Shown here: piece by piece, positions 57,593 through 64,000 of the stretch | Position numbering within the stretch: the first letter of the stretch is position 1 | How the letters are laid out: the number at the start of each line of letters is the position of its first letter | The notes under the pieces: model-generated | Told to the model about the DNA's origin: nothing | The model's input: the letters and a program-made list of their open reading frames with translations, nothing else | Databases searched by the model: none | Made by a program: the position numbers and the translations under genes | DNA from: Phyto melanocephala | Lineage: Eukaryota > Arthropoda > Insecta > Diptera > Rhinophoridae | Direction: 5' to 3' | Length of the DNA stretch: 64,000 bases | NCBI GenBank assembly: GCA_941918925.1 | Contig: OW799235.1 | Span: 44,856,701 to 44,920,700 of the forward strand

Positions 57593-60500
57593 CTAGTTGA
57601 AAAAACAGACAAGCCGGGCACCTAGCGTTTTAACATAATTCGGGTACGCTGAATCCAGTGGTGCCCACGGTTTTTTAAGATTGGCTCTGGTTTTCGAGAT
57701 ATACCGTTATTTCGAAAATGGAGGAGGTTGCACAACATATGTTCGCGTAACTCAAAAACGCTTTAGCTTATTGAAAAAACTTAAAAAACCGAAATTCCGC
57801 AATAAAATTTCCTCTAATATTCGCAGTCGTTTTAGAAAAATAATTTTTTATCAAAATTTCGAAATTTTTATTTTTTTAAAATTCATAAAAAATTGAAAAA
57901 TTCAGCTAGGCTTCTAATTTTTTGCAGACATATAAAAAACAAAGCTGCGAACAAAACAAGCCATAAATAACACTGCTCGACAAAAAATACTTTTTTTTCT
58001 TCCCGTTAATTAAAACTATGTGGTCTATGTGGATTTTGATGCGCTGAACTCAAATCCGTAATCGGCTTTTTTCCATCAGATCGGTATTTTTTTTATGGGC
58101 GTGCCAAATTTTTCCCCTAAATTAGGTTTCGGTTTTCAAAAGTAAAACACCAGAAGATGTGTTTTCTCTATCTCTTATCGTTTTGGAATTATTTAAAAAT
58201 TAATGGAGATAAAAAAAATTTTTCGTGCCAAATTCGTAATATTTTTCAATTTAAAAATATAATTAAAAAAAACATAAAGCAAATATTCAACATTTTGCAC
58301 TTTTTTCTGAGAACTACTTATCTTAAAAATAAAAAAAGCCGCAAGCCATAAAAATCGGTTAAAAAATGTAGATTTTATTGTCAATTTACCGAAGGTACCC
58401 AATATTGTAATGCAACCAGCCTTACATATGATACAGCATTTCGTTAGGTGAGCAGGTAATGGAACTGAAGTACAACGGTATTTTGTATGGTTCTTAGAAT
58501 TAAAAATTATAACATAGTATTTTTCAATTACCTGTGATTTCAAATTATTGGGTACCTGCGGTAAATTGACAATAAAATCTACACCTGGAAAAGTTAGAAA
58601 TATTATTCGTCCTGGGTTTTATTTTACAAAACATGGTCATGAAGGTCTCGACTGGTACTTTGATTAAAACAATTACAGTATAAATAAGAGTTCCTCAACC
58701 CCTTCACTGTCATATGGAAAGTGCTTGCGAAAGTGGTTAGTGAATTTTAAAGCCTCTGACAGTCTTGTATCTAAACAGTTATATTGAAATATCTAAGATG
58801 GAGGCGTGTAAAAAGTTTAATTACTTTTGTTATGTGTGTGGGAAATATAAAAATATGCCAAGTCGCCGTAAAATCACTACTGAAACAAGTACCTTGTATG
58901 AATCATATTTTTCTTTAAGGGTTATATATGGTAAGAGTTGGACACCATCAATAGTGTGTACACACTGCATTTACCATTTAAATAAGTGGGGAAAAAATGG
59001 AGACGCCATGCCATTTGGTGTTCCAATGATTTGGAGAGATCCCATAGTTCATGTTGAAGATGAGTGTTATGCGTGCATAAATTATAAAGCGGGTATAAAC
59101 AGAAGAAAAATGACTTATATGTCTTATACTGAAACAGCATATGCTCGATTTCCGCTGCCACATTCTGATGAAATTACTGTTCCGGGTAGCCATATACCAA
59201 CAGAACATATTCCCTCAATAATTCATTCTGTTGAAGCGGATAGCCCAGCTACTTCAATGTATCAACCGTCATGCATCACGGTTCCATGCAGTCACAATAA
59301 AATCACGCAAGGTCGTCTGGATATAATGGTACGGCGTCTAAAATTATCTCAAAGACAGAGCATTCTCTTGGCAAAAGAGTTAAAACGAGCTAATATTTTA
59401 GCACCAGGTGTACAAACATACGGGGCTATCAATCGCCATAGACGATTTACGACTTTTTTTAAATCTATTGAGAATAATTCTATTGCGTATTGTACTGACA
59501 TCCGCGGATTGGTTTTAACAATGCAAAATGAATATAATCCTGGAGATTGGCGCTTATTCATTGATTCTTCCAAAAGTAGCTTAAAAGCAGTTTTGCTACA
59601 TGTCACTAATTTAAAAAGTCCTATTCCGATAGCACTTAGCACAAATACTAAAGAGACATACGCATCAATGAAAAAAATAATACAGTTAATTAAATATGAA
59701 GACCACAAGTGGAAAATATGCGCAGATTTAAAAGTGGTAGCACTTTTAAGAGGCATGCAATTGGGCTATACTAAAAATATGTGCTTCATGTGCTTATGGA
59801 ATACGCGTTTCGATGGCGACCAGTACAATACACGGGATTGGGCTTTAAGTGAGGAAAGCAGATTGCATAGAAACAATGTTATTGAATTACCACTTGTGTC
59901 GATGGAAAAGATTTTGCTTCCTCCACTCCACATCAAACTGGGTATTGTAAAAAATTGTATAAAAGCATTGAGCCCAGATGGTGTTGCTTTTACCGAATTG
60001 CACCGAATTTTTCCACGATTAAGCGGCATGAAAGTAAAAGAAGGTATGAACTCTAACTACTTTATTAAATTAGATTTATATTTCATTTCATAATGTTTCT
60101 ATTTTACAGGAATTCTTAATGGACCGGACATTCGCCGTCTTATGAAGGACCATCAATTTGAGGTTGCATTGAATGATATCGAGCTATTGGCCTGGAATTG
60201 TGTGAAATCAGTAATAGAAAATGTATTAGGAAATCATCGATCTGAAAACTGGCGAATTTTAATCAAAAATATGCTAACCGCATTTAAAAACTTAAACGTT
60301 AGAATGTCATTGAAAATACATTTTTTGCATTGCCATGCCGAAAAATTTAATGAACAATCACCAGCCGAGTCTGATGAACATGGCGAGAGATTTCACCAAG
60401 TAACAGCCAGGCTCGAACACTGGTATAGCGGCAAACAACTTAATTCGCTATTAGGGGATATTTGTTGGAATCTTCAGGAGGAAGAAGAATAAATTTCTAA

Positions 60501-60593
60501 ATAAAAACTACTTAACAACAAAAAATTTTTAGTTTGGTTATATAAAAAATTCAAAAATTTCATCTTTTCTGAAAAAATCAAAAGTTGTAGACA
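57593..60593 (+). repeat. Left arm of a large inverted duplication
   Basis: Positions map to the right arm with a constant sum of 121569 over 58765-60593, and with an offset of about 25 near the outer end because of length changes in an A/T run. Only a handful of substitutions were seen. The arm starts in LINE sequence, includes the element's TIR from GACAAGCCGGGCACC (57608) and a two-exon gene, and ends at GTTGTAGACA. Confidence 0.93.
58798..60492 (+). CDS. Unplaced Cys-rich transposase-like protein (left copy), two exons
   Basis: ATG at 58798 (MEACKKFNYFCYVCG); exon 1 to 60043, a 66-nt intron (60044-60109, GTATGA...TTTTACAG), exon 2 to the stop at 60490-60492; 542 residues. Splicing restores KVKEGILNGPDIRRL. 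The N-terminus has three Cys pairs (CYVC, CTHC, CYAC) that probably bind zinc, with PFGVPMIWRDP between. GDWRLFIDSSKSSLKAVLLH, WKICADLKVVALLRGMQLGY and ESDEHGERFHQ look like beta-strand acid motifs of an RNase-H fold (D, D, E), which I infer rather than know. LNVRMSLKIHFLHCH is also strongly patterned. I recall the family as multicopy and unnamed in arthropods and cnidarians. The copy is uninterrupted. Context (long TIRs) supports transposase. Confidence 0.75.
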
Positions 60594-60975
60594 GACTTTA
60601 ATCACAAATAGCTTATTTTGCACCTGCGCAACTTTATTTTTCATTCCCATCATTTGTTTCTAAGGCCTAGGATTCACTCCTAGGGGGATAAAATGTATGA
60701 CCGACCTCCAATGTTTTTTGTTCTTAACATTTTCTTAAATTATACTTTCCCTTTATCACCATCCCTTAGGGGGGCCCCAATACAAATGTAGCGTTTTATG
60801 AAATTCTTAGATTAATTAAAATTTGTCGACTTTTGTGAATAAAATCAAACATATTTTAATTGTTTATAGCTTGTTTTGTTTGCAGCTTTGTTTTTTATAT
60901 GTGTGCAAAAAATTAGAAGCCTAGCTGAATTTTTCAATTTTTTATGAATTTTTAAAAAATAAAAATTTCGAAATT
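60594..60975. other. Spacer of the inverted duplication, including part of the element's second TIR
   Basis: 382 bp present once. Its right part (about 60866-60975: TTTGCAGCTTTGTTTTTTAT, AAATTAGAAGCCTAGCTGAA) is the reverse complement of the subterminal TIR at 57860-57960. One original element's right TIR therefore begins here and is cut short where the mirrored arm starts. The left part is unremarkable. Confidence 0.8.
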
Positions 60976-63900
60976 TGTCTACAACTTTTGATTTTTTCAG
61001 AAAAGATGAAATTTTTGAATTTTTTATATAACCAAACTAAAAATTTTTTGTTGTTAAGTAGTTTTTATTTAGAAATTTATTCTTCTTCCTCCTGAAGATT
61101 CCAACAAATATCCCCTAATAGCGAATTAAGTTGTTTGCCGCTATACCAGTGTTCGAGCCTGGCTGTTACTTGGTGAAATCTCTCGCCATGTTCATCAGAC
61201 TCGGCTGGTGATTGTTCATTAAATTTTTCGGCATGGCAATGCAAAAAATGTATTTTCAATGACATTCTAACGTTTAAGTTTTTAAATGCGGTTAGCATAT
61301 TTTTGATTAAAATTCGCCAGTTTTCAGACCGATGATTTCCTAATACATTTTCTATTACTGATTTCACACAATTCCAGGCCAATAGCTCGATATCATTCAA
61401 TGCAACCTCAAATTGATGGTCCTTCATAAGACGGCGAATGTCCGGTCCATTAAGAATTCCTGTAAAATAGAAACATTATGAAATGAAATATAAATCTAAT
61501 TTAATAAAGTAGTTAGAGTTCATACCTTCTTTTACTTTCATGCCGCTTAATCGTGGAAAAATTCGGTGCAATTCGGTAAAAGCAACACCATCTGGGCTCA
61601 ATGCTTTTATACAATTTTTTACAATACCCAGTTTGATGTGGAGTGGAGGAAGCAAAATCTTTTCCATCGACACAAGTGGTAATTCAATAACATTGTTTCT
61701 ATGCAATCTGCTTTCCTCACTTAAAGCCCAATCCCGTGTATTGTACTGGTCGCCATCGAAACGCGTATTCCATAAGCACATGAAGCACATATTTTTAGTA
61801 TAGCCCAATTGCATGCCTCTTAAAAGAGCTACCACTTTTAAATCTGCGCATATTTTCCACTTGTGGTCTTCATATTTAATTAACTGTATTATTTTTTTCA
61901 TTGATGCGTATGTCTCTTTAGTATTTGTGCTAAGTGCTATCGGAATAGGACTTTTTAAATTAGTGACATGTAGCAAAACTGCTTTTAAGCTACTTTTGGA
62001 AGAATCAATGAATAAGCGCCAATCTCCAGGATTATATTCATTTTGCATTGTTAAAACCAATCCGCGGATGTCAGTACAATACGCAATAGAATTATTCTCA
62101 ATAGATTTAAAAAAAGTCGTAAATCGTCTATGGCGATTGATAGCCCCGTATGTTTGTACACCTGGTGCTAAAATATTAGCTCGTTTTAACTCTTTTGCCA
62201 AGAGAATGCTCTGTCTTTGAGATAATTTTAGACGCCGTACCATTATATCCAGACGACCTTGCGTGATTTTATTGTGACTGCATGGAACCGTGATGCATGA
62301 CGGTTGATACATTGAAGTAGCTGGGCTATCCGCTTCAACAGAATGAATTATTGAGGGAATATGTTCTGTTGGTATATGGCTACCCGGAACAGTAATTTCA
62401 TCAGAATGTGGCAGCGGAAATCGAGCATATGCTGTTTCAGTATAAGACATATAAGTCATTTTTCTTCTGTTTATACCCGCTTTATAATTTATGCACGCAT
62501 AACACTCATCTTCAACATGAACTATGGGATCTCTCCAAATCATTGGAACACCAAATGGCATGGCGTCTCCATTTTTTCCCCACTTATTTAAATGGTAAAT
62601 GCAGTGTGTACACACTATTGATGGTGTCCAACTCTTACCATATATAACCCTTAAAGAAAAATATGATTCATACAAGGTACTTGTTTCAGTAGTGATTTTA
62701 CGGCGACTTGGCATATTTTTATATTTCCCACACACATAACAAAAGTAATTAAACTTTTTACACGCCTCCATCTTAGATATTTCAATATAACTGTTTAGAT
62801 ACAAGACTGTCAGAGGCTTTAAAATTCACTAACCACTTTCGCAAGCACTTTCCATATGACAGTGAAGGGGTTGAGGAACTCTTATTTATACTGTAATTGT
62901 TTTAATCAAAGTACCAGTCGAGACCTTCATGACCATGTTTTGTAAAATAAAACCCAGGACGAATAATATTTCTAACTTTTCCAGGTGTAGATTTTATTGT
63001 CAATTTACCGCAGGTACCCAATAATTTGAAATCACAGGTAATTGAAAAATACTATGTTATAATTTTTAATTCTAAGAACCATACAAAATACCGTTGTACT
63101 TCAATTCCATTACCTGCTCACCTAACGAAATGCTGTATCATATGTAAGGCTGGTTGCATTACAATATTGGGTACCTTCGGTAAATTGACAATAAAATCTA
63201 CATTTTTTAACCGATTTTTATGGCTTGCGGCTTTTTTTATTTTTAAGATAAGTAGTTCTCAGAAAAAAGTGCAAAATGTTGAATATTTGCTTTATGTTTT
63301 TTTTAATTATATTTTTAAATTGAAAAATATTACGAATTTGGCACGAAAAATTTTTTTTATCTCCATTAATTTTTAAATAATTCCAAAACGATAAGAGATA
63401 GAGAAAACACATCTTCTGGTGTTTTACTTTTGAAAACCGAAACCTAATTTAGGGGAAAAATTTGGCACGCCCATAAAAAAAATACCGATCTAATGGAAAA
63501 AAGCCGATTACGGATTTGAGTTCAGCGCATCAAAATCCACATAGACCACATAGTTTTAATTAACGGGAAGGAAAAAAATTATTTTTTGTCGAGCAGTGTT
63601 ATTTATGGCTTGTTTTGTTCGCAGCTTTGTTTTTTATATGTCTGCAAAAAATTAGAAGCCTAGCTGAATTTTTCAATTTTTTATGAATTTTAAAAAAATA
63701 AAAATTTCGAAATTTTGATAAAAAAATTAATTTTTTTTTCAAAAAAAAAATTATTTTTCTAAAACGACTGCGAATATTAGAGGAAATTTTATTGCGGAAT
63801 TTCGGTTTTTTAAGTTTTTTCAATAAGCTAAAGCGTTTTTGAGTTACGCGAACATATGTTGTGCAACCTCCTCCATTTTCGAAATAACGGTATATCTCGA

Positions 63901-64000
63901 AAACCAGAGCCAATCTTAAAAAACCGTGGGCACCACTGGATTCAGCGTACCCGAATTATGTTAAAACGCTAGGTGCCCGGCTTGTCTGTTTTTTCAACTA
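60976..64000 (-). repeat. Right arm of a large inverted duplication
   Basis: Reverse complement of 57593-60593, running through the TIR terminus at 63986 and on into CTGTTTTTTCAACTA, which is the inverse of the LINE flank at 57593-57607. The arm reaches the window edge without ending. Differences from the left arm include single bases matching 58085, 58457 and 59749 and about 25 extra bases at about 63715-63755. Confidence 0.93.
61077..62771 (-). CDS. Unplaced Cys-rich transposase-like protein (right copy), two exons
   Basis: Mirror copy of 58798-60492: ATG at 62771, exon 1 to 61526, intron 61525-61460, exon 2 from 61459 to 61077. The protein appears identical; the base change seen at about 61821 (AAAAGAGC against AAAAGTGC) falls at the third position of a Val-Ala-Leu-Leu codon and is silent. 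This was possibly the original copy, because the outer TIR at 63986 faces a LINE segment that would continue the interrupted RT in the correct orientation beyond the window. Confidence 0.75.

Noticed and set aside
59349..59756. Open frames antisense to the Cys-rich gene (also mirrored at 61813-62220)
   Set aside because: They overlap the well-patterned two-exon gene on the opposite strand and show no motif of their own.
57593..64000. Interpretation as one element with very long TIRs
   Set aside because: The symmetry passes the terminus into LINE flank and the spacer holds a cut second TIR, so a segmental inverted duplication fits better.

Overview
This window reads as nuclear DNA of a fly (Diptera): AT-rich, intron-containing, and mostly transposable elements in many states of decay. 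The best evidence for the lineage is two exons of a failed axon connections (fax) homologue, plus several Helentron-type interspersed elements that resemble the DINE-1/INE-1 repeats of flies. I see no bacterial or organellar gene, no tRNA or rRNA, and no CRISPR array. The species cannot be named from the sequence alone.

Left third (1-22.1 kb). The minus strand carries two fax exons: an N-terminal coding exon (21741-22112) and the next one (3521-3859), with consensus splice sites and matching phase. They imply an intron of about 17.9 kb. That intron holds two halves of a mariner-type element, several Helentron-like elements, a satellite array of about 9.5 kb built from roughly 55 monomers of about 173 bp, and a decayed Tc1-like element with 33-bp terminal inverted repeats (TIRs). 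Downstream of the second exon are a LINE 3' fragment, the minus-strand transposase relic it interrupts, and a hammerhead-like motif.

Middle (23.4-38.1 kb). Four mobile elements are nested inside one another, each boundary marked by TIRs and/or a target-site duplication (TSD). A PIF/Harbinger-like element (23385-32657) contains a MITE (23399-31577), which contains a hAT element (23711-31438), which contains a Helentron-like repeat (30023-30877). The hAT element also carries a 2.57-kb direct duplication of its own left part. After the nest come a fragment of an LTR retrotransposon, a relic of an unplaced transposase-like family, and another Helentron-like copy.

Right (38.5-51.8 kb). A decayed multi-exon gene on the minus strand, with a SAM-like N-terminal exon, runs from about 51.8 to 38.9 kb. 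Its introns hold a foldback element carrying a 2.8-kb hAT (one in-frame stop in its transposase) and a complete but broken Ty3/gypsy element (44592-51513). The 3' LTR of the gypsy element is split by a 1.45-kb non-autonomous hAT-like element.

Right end (54.0-64.0 kb). A decayed I/R1-type LINE is interrupted by an element with TIRs of at least about 300 bp. Inside it are a 1.2-kb foldback element and a very large inverted duplication (about 3 kb per arm in view, spacer 382 bp). Each arm encodes the same two-exon, 542-residue cysteine-rich protein, probably an RNase-H-fold transposase of a family I cannot place. The palindrome continues past the TIR into flanking LINE sequence and runs off the window.
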